The notes under the pieces: generated by a model
What the model was told of the DNA's origin: nothing
Seen by the model: the letters and a program-made list of their open reading frames with translations, nothing else
Databases searched by the model: none
Shown: piece by piece, positions 1 through 7,615 of the stretch
Numbering within the stretch: position 1 is the first letter of the stretch
Layout of the letters: every line of letters starts with the position of its first letter
Assembly (NCBI RefSeq): GCF_017744255.1
Contig: NZ_JAGHQP010000008.1
Location: 48,267 to 112,266, forward strand
Reading direction: 5' to 3'
Source: Brevundimonas sp. A19_0
GTDB lineage: Bacteria > Pseudomonadota > Alphaproteobacteria > Caulobacterales > Caulobacteraceae
Length of the DNA: 64,000 bases
Made by a program: the position numbers and the translations under genes

Positions 1-1254
1 GGCGAACAGCATATCGCGCACCTCGGCGTCGGTGGGCTGGCGTCTGGTGACAATGGTCAGGTCGGCGGGCGTGATCCGCGCCAGATCCCGCGACTGCACG
101 AGGAAGCCCCCGGCGACCGAGCGGAACACCGAGCCGGCCTGCATCGGATCGGGCAGGCCGTCGGTCAGCAGCAGGCGAAGGTTCTTCTTCGCCGCAAAGA
201 CCGCCATCGCCTCCTCATCGGCGCCGGGGGCGATGACCACCTCGGTGAAGATGTCGGTGATCAGCCGGGCGTCGGCGGCCGTCAGCGGCCGGTTGACCGC
301 GACCACGCCGCCGAAGGCCGAGACGGAATCGCAGGCCAGCGCCCGTTGATAGGCCGCCGACAGGTCGGTCCCGATGGCTACGCCACAGGGATTGGCGTGC
401 TTGACGATCACACAGGCCGGCTCGCTGAACTCGGCGACCAGTTCATAGGCGGCGTCGGCGTCGGCGATGTTGTTGTAGCCCAGCTCCTTGCCCTGCAGCT
501 GGCGGGCATTGGCGACGCCGGGACGGCGATCGGCGGTGCGGTAGAAGGCGCCCGACTGGTGCGGGTTCTCGCCATAGCGCAGGGTCTGGGCGAGGGTGCC
601 GGCGATCGATTTGCGGACCGGGGCCGCATCCTCGACCCGGTCGGCGAACCAGCCGCTGACGGCGGCGTCATAGGCGGCGGTGCGGGCAAAGGCGCGCGCG
701 GCCAGCTGCTTGCGCAGGCCCAGCGAGGTCGCGCCGTCGGCCTTGAGCGCGGCAATCACCTGATCCATGGCCTCGCGATCGACGCAGACGGCGACGTGGC
801 CGTGGTTCTTGGCCGCCGAGCGGATCATGGCCGGGCCGCCGATGTCGATGTTTTCGATACAGGCCTCGAAGCCCGCGCCCGATTCAACGGTGGATTCGAA
901 GGGGTAGAGATCGATCCAGGCGATATCAATCGGGCCGATGCCGTGCTGCTCCATCGCCGCGGCATGGGCGGGGGCATTGCGGACCCCCAGCAGGCCGCCG
1001 TGCACCACCGGATGGAGCGTCTTCACCCGGCCGTCCATCATCTCCGGAAATCCGGTCAGGTCGGCGACATCGCGCACCGGCAGGCCGGCCTTGTCGATCG
1101 CGGCCCGCGTGCCGCCGGTCGAGACCAGTTCCACGCCCAGATCGTTCAGCGCCTGCGCGACCTCGACCAGCCCGGCCTTGTCGGACAGGGAGATCAGCGC
1201 CCGGACGGGGCGAACGGCATCGGGGGCGGGCGGAAAGTCGGGAGCAGCAGGCAT
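1..1254 (-). CDS. purH: Bifunctional AICAR formyltransferase / IMP cyclohydrolase, C-terminus cut by window edge
   Basis: Catalyses the last two steps of de novo IMP synthesis in the cytosol. The first 418 codons are visible; the family is usually near 530 residues, so the last fifth lies off the left edge. Seen in order: the N-terminal MGS-like cyclohydrolase fold ([25 protein letters not shown]), the conserved RYGENPHQ stretch between domains, and the Lys-His catalytic pair of the transformylase in VKHANPCG. The frame is open to base 1. I chose the ATG at 1254, the first ATG ahead of the conserved fold, although no strong ribosome site precedes it. The metallophosphoesterase gene lies 111 nt upstream on the same strand. 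Confidence 0.95.
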   Translation of the reverse strand, partial: MPAAPDFPPAPDAVRPVRALISLSDKAGLVEVAQALNDLGVELVSTGGTRAAIDKAGLPVRDVADLTGFPEMMDGRVKTLHPVVHGGLLGVRNAPAHAAAMEQHGIGPIDIAWIDLYPFESTVESGAGFEACIENIDIGGPAMIRSAAKNHGHVAVCVDREAMDQVIAALKADGATSLGLRKQLAARAFARTAAYDAAVSGWFADRVEDAAPVRKSIAGTLAQTLRYGENPHQSGAFYRTADRRPGVANARQLQGKELGYNNIADADAAYELVAEFSEPACVIVKHANPCGVAIGTDLSAAYQRALACDSVSAFGGVVAVNRPLTAADARLITDIFTEVVIAPGADEEAMAVFAAKKNLRLLLTDGLPDPMQAGSVFRSVAGGFLVQSRDLARITPADLTIVTRRQPTDAEVRDMLFA

Positions 1255-1365
1255 GACGGGGCTCGGTCTGGAGGGGCGCGGGGAGGGCGGCGGAAGGACC
1301 GCGCGTCTAGCATTCCCCTCGGCAATGGTCACGCCCGCCGTGCACCCGGCCAGCCGGAAGGCAGA

Positions 1366-2244
1366 TCAGCGCGCCTCGCTGTCGGCCATCTGCTGCATGT
1401 CGGCGGCCACCGCCTCGGGGCGGGGGGCGGTCTCGGCATGGCGGGTGTCCTGACGGCGGGCCAGGGTCCAGACCTTGTCCTCGACGAAGGCCGTTCCGTC
1501 GAAGGCCAGCACGGTCACGGTGATGGAGCGGTCGTCCCACTCGATGCGGTTGATGCTGGGCGGCACGCCGCGCAGCCGTCGCGACAGGGTCCCGCAGCCG
1601 ACCGCATAGGATTTGTGGTCTCCCAGCTGGATGGGCAGGGCAAAGGGGACATGGACATGGCCGCTGAGCACCAGATCGACGCCGGCGTCGGCGAACAGCT
1701 GGGCGGCGCGGCGGCCGCGCTTCACATCGCCGGTGACGGGCGCACCCTCCATTTCGATCAGGGGATGGTGGACGGCGACGATGCGGAGTGCCCCCACGGG
1801 TGCGCGCGACAGGGCCTCGGCGGCCCGCGACGTCTGGTCCAGATCGATCACGCCCTTTGACCAGTTGAGGCGGGCCTGCCAGCCACGGGCGGTGGTGATG
1901 CCGCGCACCATCAGGGCGGTGTCGGTGAAGCGGGCGCTGAACTGGTGGTCATGCGCCGGGTGGCCGACCGCGTCCTCGAACGCCCCCCAGGGATTGAAGA
2001 CCCGCGCCATCACATCCCAGTAGGGGACGTCGTGGTTGCCTACCGTGACGAACACCGGCGTCGGCAGGCTGTCGATCCAGCGGGCGGCGTCAAGGAATTC
2101 GGAGCGCGCGCCGACCTGGGTGATGTCGCCGGTGATCAGGGTCAGGTCCGGCCGGACGTCGTGCAGCAGGTCGTGAACGGCGGTCACCGCCTCGGGGATC
2201 TCGCAGCCGAAATGCACGTCCGAAACCTGGATGATCCGCCCCAC
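1366..2244 (-). CDS. Calcineurin-like metallophosphoesterase (CpdA/Icc-like)
   Basis: Probable cytosolic binuclear-metal phosphoesterase of 292 residues. The full motif set is present: D9 and H11 in QVSDVHFG, D40 in ITGDIT, GNHD at 69-72, a VHHP motif and SGHVHVP near the C-terminus. Proteins of this shape hydrolyse cyclic nucleotides, nucleotides or UDP-diacylglucosamine, and the sequence does not settle the substrate. The start is a GTG whose G is also the last base of the lipid kinase stop codon (TAGTG), so the two genes are probably translationally coupled. The pairing with a lipid kinase makes a phospholipid-related substrate possible, but that is inference. Confidence 0.85.
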   Translation of the reverse strand: MGRIIQVSDVHFGCEIPEAVTAVHDLLHDVRPDLTLITGDITQVGARSEFLDAARWIDSLPTPVFVTVGNHDVPYWDVMARVFNPWGAFEDAVGHPAHDHQFSARFTDTALMVRGITTARGWQARLNWSKGVIDLDQTSRAAEALSRAPVGALRIVAVHHPLIEMEGAPVTGDVKRGRRAAQLFADAGVDLVLSGHVHVPFALPIQLGDHKSYAVGCGTLSRRLRGVPPSINRIEWDDRSITVTVLAFDGTAFVEDKVWTLARRQDTRHAETAPRPEAVAADMQQMADSEAR

Positions 2245-3197
2245 TAGACCCCTTCCTCCCCCGACGGCTCCGCATCGGCGGCAGGGGCGAGAGCGCGGAA
2301 GGCCACGGCGTCGAAGACGACCTCGGCCTCGGCGTCGAGCAGGGTCGGTTCTCCATCGATCACCGCTGGAATGCGCGAGCGGGCCGACACGGTGACGTAG
2401 CGGGTCGGACGGGTCCGGACCGAGGAATCCCGGCGCCAGTCGTCAAACAGGGCATGCGCCGCCAGACGGAAGGCGTCGACCGCCCCGCGGGTGTTCATGG
2501 CGGCGGCCTCCAGCCCCGTCGGGGCCTCCATGGCGCGCGAAATGGTGGGGCTGATGAGCACCAGGGCCTCGGCGCGGCCGGGGCCTTCCCCGACCAGGGT
2601 GTAGCGCAGGCGCCCGGTGAAGGCGCGTTTCAGGGCGCGCTGGCCATGCAGCCAGGCGAGACGCAGGCGACCCACGCGGACCGCCTCTCGCGCCGGTGCC
2701 CACAGGGCGGGCGCCCCCAGAATGGCGGCGCAGTAGAAGGGCCGGGATTCGATGCGGTCGACGACGCGCCCTCCGGCAACCGGCACCTCGGTGCCGGACT
2801 CCAGCGCGCTCCGGAGCGCCTTCTTCCAGTCTGCAGTGCCGTAAAGCGCCTTGGGCAGCATGTTCATCGTGCCGCCGGGCAGGGGCGCGATGAGCGGGCC
2901 GTCCGGTCCCGCCCGGGCCGCGATGGTCCCGGCCGTGCCGTCACCCGCCAGCACGAACAGGGCATCGGCCTTTGCGTCGAAGGCTTCGTCGATCCGGGCG
3001 TCAAAATTATCGGCGTCCAGCGCGATCAGGGTGGCCTGGATGTCGTAGTCGGCGAGGATGGCCTCGACTGCCTCGAGCGCGCCGTCGCCCACGCCGCCGG
3101 ACAGCGGATTGACCAGCACCACGATCGAGCGCAGGGGCACGGCAGACGTCAGCGGCCGCGCGGTCGACGTCTCTTCAATGGTCAAGGTTTCCGCCAT
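2244..3197 (-). CDS. Diacylglycerol/lipid kinase family protein
   Basis: A 317-residue protein with the DAGK catalytic fold: LVNPLSGG near residues 28-35, the nucleotide-binding VLAGDGTAG loop at 83-90, and PLPGGTMNML at 105-114. Members phosphorylate diacylglycerol, sphingoid bases or undecaprenol-like lipids at the inner membrane; the true substrate is unknown. I chose the ATG at 3197 because longer upstream readings have no family homology, and family members begin about 20-25 residues before the VNP motif. It overlaps the downstream phosphoesterase by one base, and a small membrane protein gene lies 56 nt upstream on the same strand. Confidence 0.85.
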   Translation of the reverse strand: MAETLTIEETSTARPLTSAVPLRSIVVLVNPLSGGVGDGALEAVEAILADYDIQATLIALDADNFDARIDEAFDAKADALFVLAGDGTAGTIAARAGPDGPLIAPLPGGTMNMLPKALYGTADWKKALRSALESGTEVPVAGGRVVDRIESRPFYCAAILGAPALWAPAREAVRVGRLRLAWLHGQRALKRAFTGRLRYTLVGEGPGRAEALVLISPTISRAMEAPTGLEAAAMNTRGAVDAFRLAAHALFDDWRRDSSVRTRPTRYVTVSARSRIPAVIDGEPTLLDAEAEVVFDAVAFRALAPAADAEPSGEEGV

Positions 3198-3253
3198 GGC
3201 GGCTGAACGTGCCGAAGGTCCGGGTGTTCCAGCCGCCAGGGACGAAGACCCGA

Positions 3254-3613
3254 TCAGGGGTTCTTGAGTTCCTCGGCCGTGCGCTCGGCACCGGCTTCGA
3301 GGGCGTCGCCGGTCTTTTCGGCCAGATCCCCGGCATCGTCGGCCACGGCTTCGGCCGCTTCGGGCGCCTGACCAACCAGACCCCTGGCGCCGTTCACGCC
3401 GCTGGTGAGCCAGCGGTCGATCGTGGCACCGCCTTCGGCGACAGACCCTTCCTTGATGCCCAGCGCCACCGTCAGGGCCCCGAACACGGCCAAGAGGACG
3501 ATGATGAGTCCGATGATGCCCGACAGGCCGGCGCCCGAGCGGCGCTTCTTGCGGGCCCACACGGGGCTGGCATGCCCGTCGTCGGCCATCCGAGTGATCT
3601 GGTTGAAACGCAT
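3254..3613 (-). CDS. Small single-pass membrane protein of unknown function
   Basis: A 119-residue protein. A basic cytoplasmic N-terminus (RKKRR at 21-25) is followed by one strong membrane segment at about 30-52. The remainder, rich in Ala, Glu and Gly, looks helical and would lie in the periplasm. I do not recognise the family. The ATG at 3613 follows a purine-rich AGGGGGT at suitable distance; a TTG two codons upstream is possible. Its promoter region is shared with the divergent glycine-zipper lipoprotein and carries a CtrA-type box at 3681-3695, so cell-cycle control is possible. Confidence 0.7.
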   Translation of the reverse strand: MRFNQITRMADDGHASPVWARKKRRSGAGLSGIIGLIIVLLAVFGALTVALGIKEGSVAEGGATIDRWLTSGVNGARGLVGQAPEAAEAVADDAGDLAEKTGDALEAGAERTAEELKNP

Positions 3614-3680
3614 ACGCAAATACCCCCTGGTTCTTGAAGGGGCCCCGGCTGGTATGCCCCCCGGCCCCGTCTCCCGGACC

Positions 3681-3695
3681 TTAATACAGTCTTAA
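3681..3695. promoter_or_regulatory. Candidate CtrA box TTAA-N7-TTAA
   Basis: TTAA at 3681-3684 and TTAA at 3692-3695 are separated by exactly seven bases, the full consensus of the Caulobacterales cell-cycle regulator CtrA. The box sits between divergent genes, 68 nt upstream of the small membrane protein and 80 nt upstream of the lipoprotein. TTAA is rare in this GC-rich window, which makes chance less likely. Binding is inferred. Confidence 0.5.
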
Positions 3696-3711
3696 TGCGA
3701 GATATAGTCGA

Positions 3712-3736
3712 GGAACCGGGGCCATAATCCAGCGTT
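3712..3736 (+). promoter_or_regulatory. Candidate EcfG/SigT general-stress promoter
   Basis: GGAAC at 3712-3716 and CGTT at 3733-3736 are separated by 16 bases, an exact match to the alphaproteobacterial general-stress sigma factor consensus. A start near 3743 would give a 5' UTR of about 33 nt before the ATG at 3776. A TATAGT at 3703-3708 could be an alternative housekeeping -10, but I see no good -35 for it. Confidence 0.6.
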
Positions 3737-3775
3737 CTCACCCCGGGGGCGAACTGAAGGGAAAAGGGATTGACG

Positions 3776-4132
3776 ATGAAGAGAGCGATTTTCGCCATTG
3801 CGGCCGCCGGCCTGTTGACCACGGCCTGCGCCAGCGACCCGTACGGCTACGGCGGGACCAACGAGACCGTCCGTCAGGGCGCGGCCGGTGCGGCCATCGG
3901 CGCAGTCGCCGGTGCCATCATCGGGAACAATGTGGGTGACGGCAGTGCCGGCACCGGTGCGGCCATCGGTGCCGCCGTGGGCGGTGCCGCCGGCGCCATC
4001 CGCGGCTCGAACCAGGACCGCGCCAACCAGCGCCGCAACTACGACCAGCAGCGCGGCGCCTACTACTACTGCTACCCCGAAGGGGACTGCTATTGGGAAG
4101 ACGGTACGCGTCGGAACCCGCCGCGGTACTGA
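3776..4132 (+). CDS. Glycine-zipper outer-membrane lipoprotein
   Basis: A 118-residue envelope protein. The signal peptide (MKRAIFAIAAAGLL) ends in a TTAC lipobox, so C18 is the likely lipidated residue. Residues 35-80 are a glycine zipper (repeats such as GAAIGAVAGAIIG and GAAIGAAVGGAAGAI), as in YMGG/OsmB-like stress lipoproteins, followed by a Tyr/Arg-rich tail with two Cys in YYYCYPEGDCYW. I preferred the ATG at 3776 with GGGAAAAGGG upstream over a TTG two codons earlier. A candidate EcfG promoter precedes it and a strong terminator follows, so it looks monocistronic and stress induced. Molecular function is unknown. Confidence 0.8.
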   Translation: MKRAIFAIAAAGLLTTACASDPYGYGGTNETVRQGAAGAAIGAVAGAIIGNNVGDGSAGTGAAIGAAVGGAAGAIRGSNQDRANQRRNYDQQRGAYYYCYPEGDCYWEDGTRRNPPRY

Positions 4133-4154
4133 TCGGACCCGAATCTGAAGGAGA

Positions 4155-4188
4155 AGGCGGCCTTTCCGTGCGGAGGGGCCGCCTTTTT
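4155..4188 (+). terminator. Rho-independent terminator after the glycine-zipper gene
   Basis: AGGCGGCC at 4155-4162 pairs with GGCCGCCT at 4177-4184, with further TCCG/CGGA pairing inside the loop, and is followed by a T5 run. It lies 22 nt after the stop codon at 4132. Confidence 0.85.
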
Positions 4189-4223
4189 CTGTTAGGGTGA
4201 GGGCCAGGTTGGGGAGATATGGC

Positions 4224-4691
4224 ATGGCATCGGTATCGATTTCGCGTTTTGCGGCACTGGCGGCGGTCGCCGGTGTCGGGCTGGCGAGCTGTTCGGGATA
4301 CGGGCCGTTCCGCGACCGGAGCGACCTGGTGGTCGAGCCCGCGACCTGCACCGCCAAGCGGTTCGACATCTATTTCGCCGAGGGTCAGGCGCGCCTGACG
4401 GACCCGGCGATGCAGGCCATCCGCATGACGGCCGACCAGCTGCGCGGGTGTGACATCCGCAAGGTCGTGGTCATCGGTCTGGCCTCGTCGACCGGATCGT
4501 CGGCCGCCAACCAGACCCTGTCGGAGCGCCGGGCCATTGTGGTGACCGAGGCCCTGGAGGCCGAGGGCTGGCCCCTGCCGGTGTTCGAGATCGCTGTGGC
4601 GGGCGATACGGGCGCGACGTCGGGCGACGGGACGGCCGTACCGCTGCGCCGCCGGACCGAAGTGCTGATCGAGGCCGCGCCCCCGCGCTAG
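4224..4691 (+). CDS. OmpA-like domain lipoprotein with altered peptidoglycan motif
   Basis: A 155-residue lipoprotein: signal segment with lipobox LASC (C23), then an OmpA-C/MotB-like alpha-beta domain (FDIYFAEGQARL near 48-60 through LSERRAIVVTEALEAEGW). Such domains anchor the outer membrane to peptidoglycan. The usual Asp of the TDxxGS segment is missing: here it reads ASSTGSSAANQTLSERR, so peptidoglycan binding may be weakened or changed. The ATG at 4224 follows GGGGAG at 4211. The upstream gene ends in a terminator, so this one likely has its own promoter, which I could not identify. Confidence 0.75.
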   Translation: MASVSISRFAALAAVAGVGLASCSGYGPFRDRSDLVVEPATCTAKRFDIYFAEGQARLTDPAMQAIRMTADQLRGCDIRKVVVIGLASSTGSSAANQTLSERRAIVVTEALEAEGWPLPVFEIAVAGDTGATSGDGTAVPLRRRTEVLIEAAPPR

Positions 4692-4805
4692 GCCGTGCGT
4701 CCCGCCGTCGCAGATCAGGCATGAGCGTCCCCGAGGGAGGTGACCCGGCGCGCGCGCGCGCCTAGGGTCGCGCCGTCCTCATTGCTTCGGGAGCCCAGAG
4801 CGCCG

Positions 4806-6971
4806 GTGCCGACCCTGTTCCTGTTCCTGCGACGGCTGCTGCCGGTGGCGCTGCTGGCGCTGTCGGCCGTCGCCCCGGCCCATGCGCAAAGCTCAATCGC
4901 GGCCAGGACCGGCCCGGCCTCGACCGAGCGGATCACGGCGGAACTGGTGTCGATGACGGCCAGCGCCACGCCGGGATCGACCCTGATCCTGGCGGTCCGA
5001 CAGGACATCCGGCCCGACTGGCACACCTATTGGCGCAATCCCGGGGATTCCGGCGGGGCCACCACCCTCAGCTGGCACCTTCCCGAGGGGCTGGAAGCCG
5101 GGGAGATCGTCTGGCCGACACCGGAGCGCCTGCCGCTCTCCGGGCTGATGAACTACGGCTATGAGGGCGTCGTCTATCTGCCGGTGCCGGTCGCCGTGCC
5201 CGCCGATGCGGTGCCGGGCGAGAGGCTGGATCTGTCGGTGACCGCCCTGTTTCTGGTATGCAGCGCCGAAATGTGCGTACCGGACCAGCTGGAGCTGGCC
5301 CTGAGGCTGCCAGTCGGGGCGGCCGACCAACGCGCGCTCGAGACCCCCCATGCCGACGCGATCCAGGCCGTGCTGGACAGCGCGCCCCGCCCCGCAGGTC
5401 TGGAGGCCCGCATCGAGCGAGACAATGACGGCACCCTGACGCTGGCGGTGACCGGGGATGCGCTCAAGGGCGAGGGCGGTCCGGGGCCGGTCTATTTCTA
5501 TCCGTTCGCGACGGATGTGATCGACCATGCCGCGCCCCAGACCGGGACCTGGGGGCCGGAGGGGCTGGCCCTGAAGCTCCGCCCGGGCAGCCGGCCTGCG
5601 GACGGGCCGCCAGAGCCGATCGCCGGGGTGCTGACCACCGCGCGCGGGGCCTATGAGATCATTGCCCGACCCGGCCCCCTGCCGGAGGGCACGAGCGGCT
5701 CGGGGGCGCTCGACAGCGACGCACAGGCCCGGGGCGGGTTCGATTTGTCGGCCCTGCTGCAGGCGGCCCTGCTGGCGCTGGCGGGCGGGCTGATCCTCAA
5801 TCTGATGCCTTGCGTCTTCCCCATTCTGGCGATGAAGGCGGCGGCGCTGGCCCGCGCGGCCCATGATCCGCGCGAGGCGCGACGCGACGGTCTGGCCTTT
5901 ATGGCGGGTGTGCTGGTCACCTTCCTGTTGCTGGCCGGGCTGATGCTGGGCCTGAGGGCAACGGGAGAGGCGATCGGCTGGGGCTTTCAGCTGCAAAACC
6001 CGGTCGTGGTGCTGTCGCTGGCGCTGTTGACGCTGGCGGTGGGGCTGAACCTGTCGGGGGTCTATCATATCGGCCAGTCGCTTCAGGGGCTGGGCGAGGC
6101 CCGGCTGGCGCGCCTGCCGGGCGGCACCGGGGCCTTTTTCACGGGCGTGCTGGCGGTGGCGGTGGCGGCGCCCTGTACTGCCCCCTTCATGGCGGCGGCG
6201 CTGGGCGCGGCTCTGGTCATGCCCTGGGCGGCCGCGCTGATCGTGTTCCTGATGCTGGGGCTGGGTCTGGCCCTGCCGTTCGTGGCCATCAGCCTGAGCC
6301 CGCCGCTGCTGGCACGCCTGCCGCGGCCGGGACCGTGGATGGACCGGATGAAGGGCCTGCTGGCCTTTCCCATGTATGCGACGACGCTGTGGCTGATGTG
6401 GGTAGCGGCACGGCAAGCGGGCAGCGAGGTGCTGGCGCTGGGCCTGCTGGCGGGTCTGATGCTGGCCTTTGCCCTGTGGCTGTGGGGCACGCGACAGGCA
6501 GGCGCCGGGCGGTGGGCGGTGGTCCTTGGCCTGATCTCGCTGCTGGCCGCAGGGGCCGCCCTGGCCGTGGCCGCCCGGATGGAGCCGGAGGTGTCGGCCG
6601 CGTCCGCAGACGGGGCCGAAGCGCTGGTCGCCGGGGTCTGGTCATCCGCAGCGGTCGAGGCCGCGCGGGCCGAGGGGCGCCCCGTGCTGGTCAATTTCAC
6701 CGCCGACTGGTGCGTGACCTGCAAGATCAATGAGCGGGTGGCCCTGTCATCCGGCGAGGTGAGCGAGGCGCTGGCGGAGACCCGCGGCGTCTATCTGGTC
6801 GGCGACTGGACCGTGCGCGACCCGGCCATCACCCGCGAGCTGGAGCGTCACGGGCGCTCGGGCGTGCCGCTGTATCTGCTCTATGCGCCCGGACAGGCGG
6901 AGCCGCGCGTCCTGCCGCAACTGTTGACGCCGGGGCTGGTGGCCGAGGCTGTCCGCGACGCGGGCCGCTGA
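4806..6971 (+). CDS. DsbD/ScsB-like protein-disulfide reductase
   Basis: Inner-membrane protein that should pass electrons from cytoplasmic thioredoxin to periplasmic thiols. About 721 residues in four parts: a signal peptide ending near AHAQ; an N-terminal periplasmic DsbD-N-like domain with cysteines in FLVCSAEMCVP; a multi-pass membrane domain with the paired redox cysteines in LMPCVFPI and AAPCTAPF; and a C-terminal thioredoxin domain with the CxxC of TADWCVTCK. The start is uncertain: I prefer the GTG at 4806, which opens directly on the signal peptide and follows CGGGAG, over a GTG at 4740 that would add 22 Arg/Pro-rich residues. The large N-terminal domain resembles ScsB more than classical DsbD. 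Confidence 0.85.
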   Translation: MPTLFLFLRRLLPVALLALSAVAPAHAQSSIAARTGPASTERITAELVSMTASATPGSTLILAVRQDIRPDWHTYWRNPGDSGGATTLSWHLPEGLEAGEIVWPTPERLPLSGLMNYGYEGVVYLPVPVAVPADAVPGERLDLSVTALFLVCSAEMCVPDQLELALRLPVGAADQRALETPHADAIQAVLDSAPRPAGLEARIERDNDGTLTLAVTGDALKGEGGPGPVYFYPFATDVIDHAAPQTGTWGPEGLALKLRPGSRPADGPPEPIAGVLTTARGAYEIIARPGPLPEGTSGSGALDSDAQARGGFDLSALLQAALLALAGGLILNLMPCVFPILAMKAAALARAAHDPREARRDGLAFMAGVLVTFLLLAGLMLGLRATGEAIGWGFQLQNPVVVLSLALLTLAVGLNLSGVYHIGQSLQGLGEARLARLPGGTGAFFTGVLAVAVAAPCTAPFMAAALGAALVMPWAAALIVFLMLGLGLALPFVAISLSPPLLARLPRPGPWMDRMKGLLAFPMYATTLWLMWVAARQAGSEVLALGLLAGLMLAFALWLWGTRQAGAGRWAVVLGLISLLAAGAALAVAARMEPEVSAASADGAEALVAGVWSSAAVEAARAEGRPVLVNFTADWCVTCKINERVALSSGEVSEALAETRGVYLVGDWTVRDPAITRELERHGRSGVPLYLLYAPGQAEPRVLPQLLTPGLVAEAVRDAGR

Positions 6972-6988
6972 TCGCTTCAGCCGAGGCT

Positions 6989-7489
6989 CTATTCGGGGAA
7001 GGTCTGACCCGGGGCGGTGATGACGGCGATGTTGTCGTCGAACAGGTGCACCAGTTCCGACAGGGCCAGATCACGGCTTTCGCGCGTGTCGGCGGCCTCC
7101 ATGTCGGCGATCCGGCGCGGCATGTCCTCCGACAGGCCCCGGAGTATGCAGGTCATGTCGCCCTGGCTCTCGCGCGACTTGAGGATCAGGTGGCCCTGCA
7201 TGTCGAGGTCGCTGAGGGCCAGCGCCTCGGTACGGAAGCTGAGCCAGTCTTCGCCGGTCAGGAAGTTCGGCTGGTGCACGGCGCCGCTGGCGGCCCAGCC
7301 CTCGGTGACGCCCTTCAGGTGTTCGGCGCGCGAGACGATGTCGACGAACAGGGGCTCGGTCACCAGACCGGTCAGGTCGGCCGGCACGGCGGCCGGATCG
7401 ATCGAGGCGGCGAGCGCCACATCGGGATTGGTGAGCAGCAGGGCCGTGGCGACCGCCAGTCCACAGGACATGATGACCTTTCCGGGCAC
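6989..7489 (-). CDS. Secreted protein of unknown function
   Basis: A 166-residue protein with a signal peptide (MPGKVIMSCGLAVATALLL, cleavage near ALAAS) and a soluble, probably helical domain containing one Cys (DMTCILRGLSEDMPRRI). I recognise no family. I prefer the GTG at 7489 over the ATG at 7471 because it keeps the lysine needed for a normal signal-peptide n-region and has AAGGG upstream; an SD-like GGAAAGG also precedes the ATG, so the choice is open. It converges with the DsbD-like gene, with 17 nt between them, and is divergent from pgi. Confidence 0.65.
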   Translation of the reverse strand: MPGKVIMSCGLAVATALLLTNPDVALAASIDPAAVPADLTGLVTEPLFVDIVSRAEHLKGVTEGWAASGAVHQPNFLTGEDWLSFRTEALALSDLDMQGHLILKSRESQGDMTCILRGLSEDMPRRIADMEAADTRESRDLALSELVHLFDDNIAVITAPGQTFPE

Positions 7490-7556
7490 GGGGGCCCTTG
7501 AATGGTGTCGACCCGTCGGCGCATCCCGAATCAGGTCGACCGGGGGGATTGCACCG

Positions 7557-7577
7557 GTTTACGCCCGAGCCGTAAAC
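7557..7577. promoter_or_regulatory. Perfect inverted repeat upstream of pgi, candidate operator
   Basis: GTTTACG at 7557-7563 and CGTAAAC at 7571-7577 form a perfect 7-bp dyad with a 7-base spacer, 39 nt before the pgi start and between pgi and the divergent secreted-protein gene. The geometry suits a dimeric repressor or activator. No cognate regulator gene is visible nearby. Confidence 0.45.
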
Positions 7578-7615
7578 GAGGCCTTGACGTTCCCCGTCCT
7601 GTTCCGGAGCTGCCC

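Noticed and set aside
346..1860. 504-codon plus-strand open frame opposite purH and the metallophosphoesterase gene
   Set aside because: It is the mirror of two real genes in GC-rich DNA, with low-complexity Gly/Arg/Asp-rich sequence and no recognisable domain.
4740..4805. Upstream GTG start for the DsbD-like gene
   Set aside because: Adds 22 Arg/Pro-rich residues before a normal signal peptide; the GTG at 4806 fits better, though this is not certain.
7584..7612. TTGACG as -35 of a pgi promoter
   Set aside because: The matching -10 would fall on the ribosome site directly before the ATG and shows no similarity.
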